A stretch of 64,000 bases of DNA from contig NZ_JAHFZF010000009.1 in assembly GCF_018619435.1 (NCBI RefSeq), forward strand, positions 62,001 to 126,000, read 5' to 3'. Positions 56,048-63,433 of this stretch are shown here, one piece after another; the first letter of the stretch is position 1; each line of letters begins with the position of its first letter. The stretch comes from Rhodoferax sp. U11-2br. Its GTDB lineage: Bacteria > Pseudomonadota > Gammaproteobacteria > Burkholderiales > Burkholderiaceae_C. The position numbers were made by a program, and so were the translations under genes. The notes under the pieces were generated by a model that saw nothing but the letters and a program-made list of their open reading frames with translations, was not told the origin of the DNA and did not search any database.

Positions 56048-57340
56048 TCAGCGCATCCAGGCCACCGGCGCAATCACGATCTGCGGGAACAGCACAAACA
56101 GAAACAGAATCACGGTATAGGTGATCAGGAACGGGTTCACCCCCTTGATCACCTGGTGCAGCGGCATGCGCCCGACACCCGCCACCACATTGAGCACCGT
56201 TCCCACCGGCGGTGTGATCAGGCCAATGGCGCCATTGAGCACAAACATCAGACCGAAATACACCGGGTCAATGCCCGCCTTGACGGCAATCGGCAACATC
56301 ACCGGGGCGAAGATCAGGATGGTGGGCGTCAGGTCGAGCGCGGTGCCAATCACCACCAGCACAAGCATCATCACCAACATCAGCAAGCGCGGGCTCTCGA
56401 CCAGCGGCCCCAGCCAGCCGGTCAGCACGCTGGGCAAGTCTGCCAGTGTGATCATGTAACTGGCCACCTGCGCACCGGCACACAGAAACATCACGATTGC
56501 GGTGGTTTTGGCGGCCCGCACCAGCACACCATGCACCTGCGCCAGTTTCATCTCGCGGTGCACAAACAGCGACACCACCAGCGCATAAAACGCCGCCACC
56601 ACCGCGGCCTCGGTCGGGGTGAAGACGCCGGTTTTCATGCCCCCAATGATGATGAGCGGCATCAACAGTGCCCAAAAGGCTTTGAACGTGGCCTTGATCC
56701 GCTGCGCCATCGGCAGCGCTGTGCCTTGGGGCAGATCCAGATCACGCAACACCCACTTCCAGGCCAGGATCAAACCCACCCCCATGATCAAGCCCGGCAC
56801 GATGCCCGAGAGGAACAGCGACGAGATCGAGGTGTTGGTGGTCACGCCGTAGATGATGAACGGCATGCTGGGCGGAATGATCGGCGCGATGATGCCGCCA
56901 GAGGCAATCAGCCCGGCCGAGGTGGCCAGCGGGTAACCCTGCTGGCGCATCATCGGTAACAGAATCGTCGCCAGTGCAGCGGTGTCGGCCAACGCCGAGC
57001 CGCTCATGCTGGCCATCAGCACCGCGGCACCAATCGCAACAAACCCGAGGCCACCGCGAATGTGGCCGACCCAGGCCTGCGCCATCGCAATGATGCGCTG
57101 GCTGATGCCACCCGCGTTCATCAATTCACCGGCCAGGATAAAAAACGGCACCGCCAACAGCGGAAAGCTGTCCACCCCACCCACCAGGTTTTGCGCCAGC
57201 AACTGGGTGTCCCAGAAATCCAGCACCCAGGCCATGCCAGCGCCGGTGAGCACCAGGGCCATCGCCATATTCATGCCGATGCCCATCAGGGCCAGCATGC
57301 CAAACACAAACACCAGAAACGCCTGACCTTCGCTGCTCAT
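56048..57340 (-). CDS. dctM: TRAP transporter large permease (DctM family)
   Basis: Integral membrane protein of 430 residues with about twelve helices. VPFFILAGELMNAGGIS, the SMSGSALADTAALATILLP loop, GIIAPIIPPSMPFIIYG and NGAIGLITPPVGTVLNV are DctM motifs. It uses a Na+ gradient to import the ligand delivered by DctP. The start MSSEGQAFLV lies 4 nt after the dctQ stop. Confidence 0.95.
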   Translation of the reverse strand: MSSEGQAFLVFVFGMLALMGIGMNMAMALVLTGAGMAWVLDFWDTQLLAQNLVGGVDSFPLLAVPFFILAGELMNAGGISQRIIAMAQAWVGHIRGGLGFVAIGAAVLMASMSGSALADTAALATILLPMMRQQGYPLATSAGLIASGGIIAPIIPPSMPFIIYGVTTNTSISSLFLSGIVPGLIMGVGLILAWKWVLRDLDLPQGTALPMAQRIKATFKAFWALLMPLIIIGGMKTGVFTPTEAAVVAAFYALVVSLFVHREMKLAQVHGVLVRAAKTTAIVMFLCAGAQVASYMITLADLPSVLTGWLGPLVESPRLLMLVMMLVLVVIGTALDLTPTILIFAPVMLPIAVKAGIDPVYFGLMFVLNGAIGLITPPVGTVLNVVAGVGRMPLHQVIKGVNPFLITYTVILFLFVLFPQIVIAPVAWMR

Positions 57341-57344
57341 GGTC

Positions 57345-57857
57345 TTACTCCACGTCCGCACCGTGACCGAGGTCCAGCGGCTTTGATTTGATCAACTCAA
57401 CCAGCACCATCACACCGATGGCCGTGGCACACAAAAACGCCGGCAAAGGCAGCAAGGCCGTGGGATAACGCAACACCACCGAGGTGCTGTCCAGCCCCAC
57501 CACCACCTGCTGCCAAGCGCCCCAACCAATCAGCACACAAGCCAGCAACACCAGCAAACGGATCAGCACCGTGACAACCGCCATCACCCGTGGCCGCGTG
57601 CGCAAGCCCGCCACCAGACTGGTGAACGCCATGTGTTCACCGGCCGGGTAAGCCGCAGTGGCGCCAATGAACACCATCCAGACAAACAGCAGCCGTGACA
57701 GCTCTTCGCTGGCCGCCACACCGCTGCCAAAACCGTAGCGCAGCACCACGTTGACAAACACCGACACAGCCATCACGGCCAGGCAGATCGCCATCAGGTT
57801 GTTGCACAGACGCCGAAACAGGCTTTCCGGCGGGGTGTCAGAGGTCTCGTGGCTCAT
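57345..57857 (-). CDS. dctQ: TRAP transporter small permease (DctQ family)
   Basis: Membrane protein of 170 residues with four helices; VFVNVVLRYGFGSGVAASEELSRLLFVW and FIGATAAYPAGEHMAF are DctQ features. ATG at 57857 overlaps the gluconokinase stop as ATGA, so the eight-codon longer start is less likely. Confidence 0.93.
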   Translation of the reverse strand: MSHETSDTPPESLFRRLCNNLMAICLAVMAVSVFVNVVLRYGFGSGVAASEELSRLLFVWMVFIGATAAYPAGEHMAFTSLVAGLRTRPRVMAVVTVLIRLLVLLACVLIGWGAWQQVVVGLDSTSVVLRYPTALLPLPAFLCATAIGVMVLVELIKSKPLDLGHGADVE

Positions 57858-58357
57858 GTCAACTCCTTGTGGGCCATCCAAGCCGCGACTTCTGCCTGCA
57901 GCTGGGACAGTGGTTTGACCGCGTCCAGCGTCAACACGCCGGGTTCACCCGTGGGGTCTTCCAAGGTGGCAAATTGGCTGTCGACCAGCGTGGTTGAGAA
58001 AAAATGGTCATCGCGCGAACCCACCCGCGCCTGAGCATCTTCGCGGCTGATCTGCAAAAAGGCAAAACGTAAGCCCGGTGAGGCCTGGCGCAGCCGGTCG
58101 CGGTAGGCTTGTTTGAGCGCCGAACAGGTCAGCACAATGCCACCGGGCTGCTGACGCAGCTGCTCGCCCAAGCGGTCCAGCCAGCCCGCACGGTCAGCGT
58201 CGGTCAGAGCCACGCCCTGGCTCATCTTCTGACGGCTCTCCAGGCTGTGAAAGTCATCCCCCTCCACCAGCGGCAACTGCAGCACCTGCGCCACACCACT
58301 GCCCAGGCTGGACTTGCCACACCCGGCCACACCCATAATCACAATTGAAATGTTCAT
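57854..58357 (-). CDS. gntK: gluconokinase
   Basis: P-loop kinase of 167 residues: MGVAGCGKSSLGSGVAQ (Walker A), EGDDFHSLESRQKMSQGVALTDADR (substrate region) and TCSALKQAYRDRLR. It phosphorylates D-gluconate to 6-phosphogluconate. First gene of gntK-dctQ-dctM-dctP; start taken at the second of two adjacent ATGs. A LacI-type operator lies 12 nt upstream. Confidence 0.94.
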   Translation of the reverse strand: MNISIVIMGVAGCGKSSLGSGVAQVLQLPLVEGDDFHSLESRQKMSQGVALTDADRAGWLDRLGEQLRQQPGGIVLTCSALKQAYRDRLRQASPGLRFAFLQISREDAQARVGSRDDHFFSTTLVDSQFATLEDPTGEPGVLTLDAVKPLSQLQAEVAAWMAHKELT

Positions 58358-58368
58358 CATCGTTGTTT

Positions 58369-58382
58369 GGATAGCGCTATCC
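58369..58382. promoter_or_regulatory. LacI-type operator upstream of gntK
   Basis: Perfect 14-bp palindrome GGATAGCGCTATCC with the central CG typical of LacI/GntR-family operators, just before the gntK start. Identical to 58482-58495. Confidence 0.85.
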
Positions 58383-58481
58383 CAAGAATTCAAATAAAAA
58401 GGTGGCGTCACTGCCCGCTTGCCTCACCGTGCCTCTTGACAACAAGGGGCGGGGGGGCCATCTGGCTTGACTCCGACCTTC

Positions 58482-58495
58482 GGATAGCGCTATCC
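58482..58495. promoter_or_regulatory. LacI-type operator upstream of the LacI regulator
   Basis: Second identical GGATAGCGCTATCC, 39 nt upstream of the regulator ATG and 113 bp (centre to centre) from the first, allowing autoregulation and possible looping between divergent promoters. Confidence 0.85.
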
Positions 58496-58534
58496 TAGTC
58501 CCACGCACTTTGTTTGCACCCTAGTACTTACCCT

Positions 58535-59569
58535 ATGTCCTCCACAAGAAAAACCAGCCCCCGATCTCGCGCCACCGGTCGTATCACGCTGGCCGATGTG
58601 GCGCAACTGGCGCAGGTCAGCCCGATCACGGTGTCACGCGCGCTGCGCGGAGAGCGTGCGGTGGACGCGCTGCTGGTAGCACGGGTGCAGGCGGCGGTCA
58701 AGGAGCTGGGCTATGTGCCCGACCCGGCCGCGCGCGCCCTGGCCTCCCGCCACAGCGCCCAGGTGGTGGTGCTGGTGCCGCTGCTGAGCAACGCCTTGTT
58801 TGTCGATGTGCTGGAGGCGGTACAGCGCAGTCTGCGCCCGGCTGGTTACCAGATGCTGATGGGGGTGACGCATTACGACGCCAACGAAGAGGAACACCTG
58901 CTGCGCGAGCTGCTTCAGCACCGCCCGGCAGGCCTGCTGGTCACCGGGTTTGAGCGCAACGAAGCCACCCGCCAGATGATGGCAACCAGTGGGGTGCCCT
59001 GTGTGCACCTGATGGAGGTGTCTAACACTGAAGGCGTTTACAGCGTGGGGTTTTCACAAACCGATGCGGGCGCCGAGATGACCCGGCACCTGCTGGCGCG
59101 CGGCAAACGCCGCATCGCTTTTGCGGGCGCCCAGCTCGACCCGCGCACGCGCCAGCGGCTGGCGGGCTGGCGCACCGAGCTGCAGCAGGCCCAGCTGTAT
59201 GACCCGCAACTGGAGTGGCTCAACCCCGCGCCCTCTTCCATGGCCCTGGGTGGGGAGATGTTGACCCAGATCCTACAGGCGCAGCCCGAGGTGGATGCCA
59301 TCTTTTTCTGCAACGACGACTTGGCCCAGGGCGCCCTGCTGGCGGCCCTGCGCCTGGGTCTGGCTGTGCCAGAACGGTTGGCGATGGCCGGGTTCAACGA
59401 CCTGACCGGCAGCGATCAGATGTTGCCAGCGCTCACCACCGTGCACACGCCACGCAGCGAAATCGGCACAGCGGCGGCCAATATGCTGGTGGCACTGATC
59501 AACCGCGAACCGGTGGCCGCGCCTGGTGTCGATCTGGGTTACCGGCTGGTGGTGCGCGCCAGCACTTGA
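58535..59569 (+). CDS. gntR: LacI/GntR-family regulator of the gluconate TRAP operon
   Basis: Protein of 344 residues. The N-terminal helix-turn-helix ITLADVAQLAQVSPITVSRAL with hinge YVPDPAARALASRHS is followed by a periplasmic-binding-protein-like sensor domain. It probably represses gntK-dctQMP until gluconate or its phosphate binds. Start ATG 58535 (MSSTRKTS); a TTG seven codons earlier is possible. Symbol assigned from context. Confidence 0.9.
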   Translation: MSSTRKTSPRSRATGRITLADVAQLAQVSPITVSRALRGERAVDALLVARVQAAVKELGYVPDPAARALASRHSAQVVVLVPLLSNALFVDVLEAVQRSLRPAGYQMLMGVTHYDANEEEHLLRELLQHRPAGLLVTGFERNEATRQMMATSGVPCVHLMEVSNTEGVYSVGFSQTDAGAEMTRHLLARGKRRIAFAGAQLDPRTRQRLAGWRTELQQAQLYDPQLEWLNPAPSSMALGGEMLTQILQAQPEVDAIFFCNDDLAQGALLAALRLGLAVPERLAMAGFNDLTGSDQMLPALTTVHTPRSEIGTAAANMLVALINREPVAAPGVDLGYRLVVRAST

Positions 59570-59578
59570 CCGGTGGAT

Positions 59579-59632
59579 ATATAGAAAATCGGCCTATAGC
59601 CCTTATAGATCAAGGGCCAGCAGCTATCAAAG
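59579..59632 (+). repeat. dispersed palindromic repeat between LacI regulator and LysE gene
   Basis: Best intergenic match: CGGCCTATAGCCCTTATAGA, TCAAGGGCCAGCAGCTATCAAA. It separates two convergent genes; T-rich ends occur on the minus strand (GATTTTCTATAT), so it can end transcripts from the LysE side at least. Confidence 0.9.
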
Positions 59633-59641
59633 ACGTAACAC

Positions 59642-60271
59642 TCAGGCCGAGCGTTTGAACAGCGCCAACAGCGACCCGGCCAGCACAAACAGGCTGCCAA
59701 AGGTGCGGTTCATGGCGCGGATGTGGGCCGGTTTCTTGAGCGCGCCCAGCACCCGTGAGGCCAGCGCGGTGTAACCCGCCATCACCACCATGTCGGTGAA
59801 GGCCAGGGTGGCGCCAATGATGAGGTACTGCGGCAGCAAGAGCTCAGCGGTGCTGATGAACTGAGGCACCACCGCCAGCAGAAACACCGTACCCTTGGGG
59901 TTGACCACATTGATCATCCAGGCCTTGAGGATCAACTTGCGCTGGCTTACCACCTCGTCGCTGTCGGACGCCGCCACCATGGGCCGTGCCGGTGCCCGCC
60001 ACTGCTGGATACCCAGCCACACCAGGTAAGCCACACCGAGCCACTTGACCACCACAAACGCGGTGTGTGAGGTGGCCATCAGCGCACCCAGCCCCACGCC
60101 CACAATCAGCAGTTGCGTCCAGATGCCCAGCACCAGGCCAAATATCGTGACGTAGCCATATTTGAAGCCGTGGTTGAGCCCCGCGCTCATGGACGCAATG
60201 GCGCCCGGGCCGGGGGAGATGCTGATGGCCCAGGAGGCCGCGAAGAAGGTAAGCCAGGTTGAGAGTTCCAT
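59642..60271 (-). CDS. LysE/RhtB-family amino-acid exporter
   Basis: Membrane protein of 209 residues with six helices. The N-terminal SISPGPGAIASMSAGLNHGFKYG and central KAWMINVVNPKGTVFLLAVVPQF are LysE/RhtB signatures. It would export an amino acid or homoserine-lactone-like compound; substrate unknown. Confidence 0.92.
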   Translation of the reverse strand: MELSTWLTFFAASWAISISPGPGAIASMSAGLNHGFKYGYVTIFGLVLGIWTQLLIVGVGLGALMATSHTAFVVVKWLGVAYLVWLGIQQWRAPARPMVAASDSDEVVSQRKLILKAWMINVVNPKGTVFLLAVVPQFISTAELLLPQYLIIGATLAFTDMVVMAGYTALASRVLGALKKPAHIRAMNRTFGSLFVLAGSLLALFKRSA

Positions 60272-60353
60272 GGGGCAAGTCTAGCGGTTATGGCTTAGTT
60301 GGGTTTGGCTTGGGTTCGTCTTGGCATGGTTTGGACGGTCTCTGGTGCGCGCT

Positions 60354-60445
60354 CTGATGACACTGGGGCGAATGGCTCCGCGGCTGTCCTCTGCCCTGCG
60401 GGCTCCCCCTTGATGCCGCTGCGCCATCCACCCCAATGTCATCAG
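60354..60445 (-). repeat. structured hairpin element, copy 1
   Basis: Outer arms 60354-60374 and 60425-60445 (21 nt each) enclose a 49-nt core (60376-60424). On the minus strand the three non-Watson-Crick positions of the stem are all G·U. The core begins GCGCAGCGGCAT, contains GCCC-GCA-GGGC and ends GCCGCGGAG. It lies 83 nt upstream of the LysE-type gene on its strand. Not a known family to me. Confidence 0.75.
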
Positions 60446-60568
60446 GAACCAGTGGCGTCGGAAACCCTGCTTGACCCAATCGCCGGATCGCAGCCACCCT
60501 AGGCCGTCACAAGTCATCAGTCCAGGAAGTCAAACGGTGAGTTCCCATGCAAGGCCACCACGCTGATT

Positions 60569-60664
60569 GACTCAGGACGGCGTGGCATTCTGCGCAGCGG
60601 CATAAAGGAGGAGCCCGCAGGGCGGGGGACAGCCGCGGAGCTGAGTGCCGCGTCGTCCTGAGTC
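60569..60664 (+). repeat. structured hairpin element, copy 2 (inverted)
   Basis: Core 60592-60640 matches copy 1 at 45 of 49 positions without gaps, in opposite orientation. The outer arms (60569-60590 and 60643-60664, 22 nt each, starting GACTCAGGACG) are unrelated in sequence to copy 1 but pair fully, with three G·U wobbles on the plus strand. Confidence 0.75.
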
Positions 60665-60679
60665 TTGTGACCAGCGCAC

Positions 60680-60714
60680 AAAAAAGCCCCAACCAGGCAG
60701 TGCCTGATTGGGGC
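60680..60714 (-). terminator. intrinsic terminator of htpX
   Basis: Minus strand GCCCCAATCAGGCA and TGCCTGGTTGGGGC stem followed by TTTTTT, about 30 nt past the htpX stop. Classic Rho-independent layout. Confidence 0.92.
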
Positions 60715-60743
60715 GCCAAAATCAAAACTCAACGTGTGAAAAA

Positions 60744-61619
60744 TCAGCTCTGCGCGTTTTGCAACGCGGCAATACGCTCTTCCAGCGGCGGGTGGGTCGA
60801 GAACAGCTGCCCGATGCCACCGGCAATACCAAAAGCCGCCACACTCTTGGGCAACTCACCCGGCTGCAAACTGCCAAGGCGCGCCAGCGCGTTGATCATC
60901 GGTTGTTTGCGGCCCAGCAACTGGGCAGAACCCGCGTCGGCACGGAACTCGCGGTGACGGCTGAACCAAGCCACTACGATGGCAGCAGCAAAACCCAGCA
61001 CGATGTCGAGCACGATGGTGGTCACGTAATAACCAATGCCGGGGCCGGTGTTTTCCTGGTCACCCTTGCGCAGGAAGCTGTCCACCAGCGAACCCACCAC
61101 CCGGCTCAGGAACACCACAAAGGTGTTCATCACGCCCTGGATCAGGGTCATGGTGACCATGTCGCCGTTGGCCACGTGGGCAATTTCATGGCCGATCACG
61201 GCCTCGATTTCGTCGTGTGTCATGCCCTGCAGCAAGCCTGTGCTGACCGCCACCAGGGCCGAATTCTTGAACGCACCGGTGGCAAAAGCGTTGGGTGCAC
61301 CCTCAAAAATACCGACCTCGGGCATGCCGATACCGGCTTTCTCAGACAGCTTGCGCACGGTGTCCACAATCCAGGCCTCGTCGGCATTGGACGGCTGGTT
61401 GATCACCCGCACGCCCGAAGTCCACTTGGCCATGGGTTTGCTGATCAGCAACGAAATGATCGCACCGCCAAAACCCATCACCAGCGCAAAACCCAGCAAA
61501 GCACCCAGGTTCAGGCCGTTGCTGGTCAGGAAGCGGTTGACGCCCAGCAGGCTGGCCACAATGCCCAGCACCGCCACCACAAGGACGTTGGTGAGAACAA
61601 ACAAAAGAATGCGTTTCAT
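60744..61619 (-). CDS. htpX: membrane zinc protease HtpX
   Basis: M48 metalloprotease of 291 residues: two N-terminal membrane helices, [13 protein letters not shown] with the HExxH zinc site, two further helices and the [13 protein letters not shown] motif with the third ligand. It degrades misfolded inner-membrane proteins with FtsH. Start at [11 protein letters not shown] (61619); longer frame rejected. Confidence 0.97.
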   Translation of the reverse strand: MKRILLFVLTNVLVVAVLGIVASLLGVNRFLTSNGLNLGALLGFALVMGFGGAIISLLISKPMAKWTSGVRVINQPSNADEAWIVDTVRKLSEKAGIGMPEVGIFEGAPNAFATGAFKNSALVAVSTGLLQGMTHDEIEAVIGHEIAHVANGDMVTMTLIQGVMNTFVVFLSRVVGSLVDSFLRKGDQENTGPGIGYYVTTIVLDIVLGFAAAIVVAWFSRHREFRADAGSAQLLGRKQPMINALARLGSLQPGELPKSVAAFGIAGGIGQLFSTHPPLEERIAALQNAQS

Positions 61620-61737
61620 GGTTTCCTCTTGATAAAACAGTGTGCTTTGCGGCGGATCTGCCGCGTGATGGCGCAAATGGTAAGGGTGAAGTGAACGGAT
61701 TCAAGCCAGTCGATGGCCAAATCCACATGCGGTTTAG

Positions 61738-62514
61738 CTATTTGTTGACCACGCCCGCTGCGCTGCGCGGCGCCCGGAACACCGAGGCATCCTCATAAAA
61801 ACCAGGCACCTCATTGCCCGGCCACCAGCCCGGCACACCCAGCACCGGCAGATGGGCAAAAGGTTTCTCAGCCAGCCTGTCTGCGCTCAGATCGGTTGCC
61901 AGCCAGGCGTCCAGAGTTGCTATGTCGTCCGTAGCAGGACACACCCGGTAGACATGGGCTGTCGTCGGTTTTCTTGGGACGACCAGTTTTTCCATCAGGG
62001 CGTGACCAAACAGCCACAGGCCGGACTGGCGCCACAGCGGGCGCAGTGTGCCAAACACCTCAGACCAGTCTTTGACCACCAGCGCGTCCCACAAGGCATC
62101 GGGCGCACGCAGCAGCGCCACGTTTTCGTCAAACAGCGTGAGGGCATCCCGCGCGGGGCCACGCACCGGTGCGATGCCCAGGCGCTCGATCTGCGCCGCC
62201 TGCAACTGGTTCAGGCGGGTTTTGGTACGGGGCAGGTGCAGCCACATCAATCCGTTGAAAAAGTCGTGCAAGCCCTCGCGGGTCGGGCATTGTCCGCTCT
62301 CAAAAATATACTGCTCGTAGGCTTTGCCAGCGGGCAGGCTGGCCTGTGGCACAAACCCCACTGGGGGCCTATCTGGCGCTGGCCAGAGCTGTTGTGCGGC
62401 GGTGTTGAGCGCCTCGGGCTGGGCCACACCGGCGCACACCTGCTGCGCGATGGCCTCACCCCGTTGCCGCCAGGGGGCCAGCCAGGGTGCGGCCCAGTCG
62501 ATGTCGGCGATCAA
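61738..62514 (-). CDS. DUF3025 family protein
   Basis: Protein of 258 residues with FVPQASLPAGKAYEQYIFES, LHDFFNGLMWLHLPRTKTRLN and a C-terminal LPVLGVPGWWPGNEVPGFYED, which is the DUF3025 pattern; role unknown. The ATG overlaps the end of the upstream NYN gene by 4 nt. A weak repeat copy may lie at 62293-62330. Confidence 0.88.
   Translation of the reverse strand: MIADIDWAAPWLAPWRQRGEAIAQQVCAGVAQPEALNTAAQQLWPAPDRPPVGFVPQASLPAGKAYEQYIFESGQCPTREGLHDFFNGLMWLHLPRTKTRLNQLQAAQIERLGIAPVRGPARDALTLFDENVALLRAPDALWDALVVKDWSEVFGTLRPLWRQSGLWLFGHALMEKLVVPRKPTTAHVYRVCPATDDIATLDAWLATDLSADRLAEKPFAHLPVLGVPGWWPGNEVPGFYEDASVFRAPRSAAGVVNK
62293..62330 (-). repeat. possible diverged palindromic repeat, inside DUF3025 gene
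   Basis: Minus strand AAAGCCTACGAGCAGTATAT and TTTTGAGAGC resemble the second half of the consensus (AAGGGCTAGCAGCTAT, then TTGAGAGC). Only half the element is recognisable. Confidence 0.25.
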
Positions 62515-63389
62515 GCCGCTGACGGTGCCGGGATGTACTGCACCGTTCTGGGTTTTTCGGGTGGGGCCAGCACAAACTGCTGGGGAAACTTTTTGAGCAG
62601 TTTGGTGGCCGTCATGTTCTTGCCACGCAAGCGGGCGTCCAGCAGCGCCTTGGCCACCGCCGCCAGCGGCTGAGCCTGCCCGGTTTGCAAGGCAGGTACG
62701 GCCGCCAGAATGGCTGCCAGGTCCAGCAAGGGCATGGCATGGGCCGCGCCTTCAGCAGGTTGGGGCGCTGGTTTCTCGGGTGCAGGTGGTGGCACGGGCA
62801 CCGGGCTGGTGGCTGGCTGCTCCTGCTGCGCTTTGGTGCGTGTGCTGGTTTTGGCCGCCACTTTTTTGGCGGGGGTTTTGGCCGCCGCCGGTTTGGGGCT
62901 GGCCGCCGGGCTGCTGGTTTTGGCGGCTGTTTTGCGCGCGGTCTTGCGGGCAGGCGCAGAAGGTGCGGTGCCCTGCTCCGGCCCAACCAGGATCACCCGG
63001 TCATAGGCGGGCAAAGCCTCACGCCCCATCTTGCTGCGCTCAGAGACACAGACCACACGGATGCCGCGCTCACGCAGGCGCACCACCAGCGGCGTGAAGT
63101 CGGCATCCCCCGAGCCGATCACGATCAGGCCGGGCGTGGGGCTCTGGCAGGCCAGCTCCATCGCGTCCACGGCCAAGGCCATGTCGGTGGTGTTTTTGGT
63201 CAAGGCCAAATTGACAAACGGGCGTACCGCCCAGGCACACAAGGTGTCAGCCAACGACTTCAGGTTTTCCGCGCTGCCGTAGGCGCGGCGCACCGGCAAG
63301 GGGCCTTCTGTTTCCTGCAGCACACGAAAGGCCTCGTCCACCCAGGCGCCCGAGTTGAGGTTGTCGGCGTCGATCAGGAACACATTCAT
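62511..63389 (-). CDS. NYN-domain protein with probable LOTUS/OST-HTH C terminus
   Basis: Protein of 292 residues. Residues 1-140 are a LabA-like NYN (PIN-type nuclease) domain: FLIDADNLNSG, TTDMALAVDAMELA and GLIVIGSGDADFTPLVVRLRERG carry the acidic residues expected of a metal-dependent RNase. A Lys/Ala/Pro-rich linker (about 145-215) leads to a short helical domain ending ATKLLKKFPQQFVL, similar in layout to OST-HTH RNA-binding domains. Probable RNA-processing nuclease; targets unknown. Confidence 0.85.
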   Translation of the reverse strand: MNVFLIDADNLNSGAWVDEAFRVLQETEGPLPVRRAYGSAENLKSLADTLCAWAVRPFVNLALTKNTTDMALAVDAMELACQSPTPGLIVIGSGDADFTPLVVRLRERGIRVVCVSERSKMGREALPAYDRVILVGPEQGTAPSAPARKTARKTAAKTSSPAASPKPAAAKTPAKKVAAKTSTRTKAQQEQPATSPVPVPPPAPEKPAPQPAEGAAHAMPLLDLAAILAAVPALQTGQAQPLAAVAKALLDARLRGKNMTATKLLKKFPQQFVLAPPEKPRTVQYIPAPSAA

Positions 63390-63433
63390 GGCAACTCCTT
63401 GTGCTGGGGAAATTCTGGCGCGTGCGCTGTGGC

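Noticed and set aside
10065..59632. CRISPR array as explanation of the recurring palindromes
   Set aside because: Copies are kilobases apart, in both orientations, not regularly spaced, and no cas gene is present.
60507..60732. Short minus-strand frames in the htpX–LysE gap
   Set aside because: They lie over hairpin element 2 and the htpX terminator; the DNA is better explained by structure.
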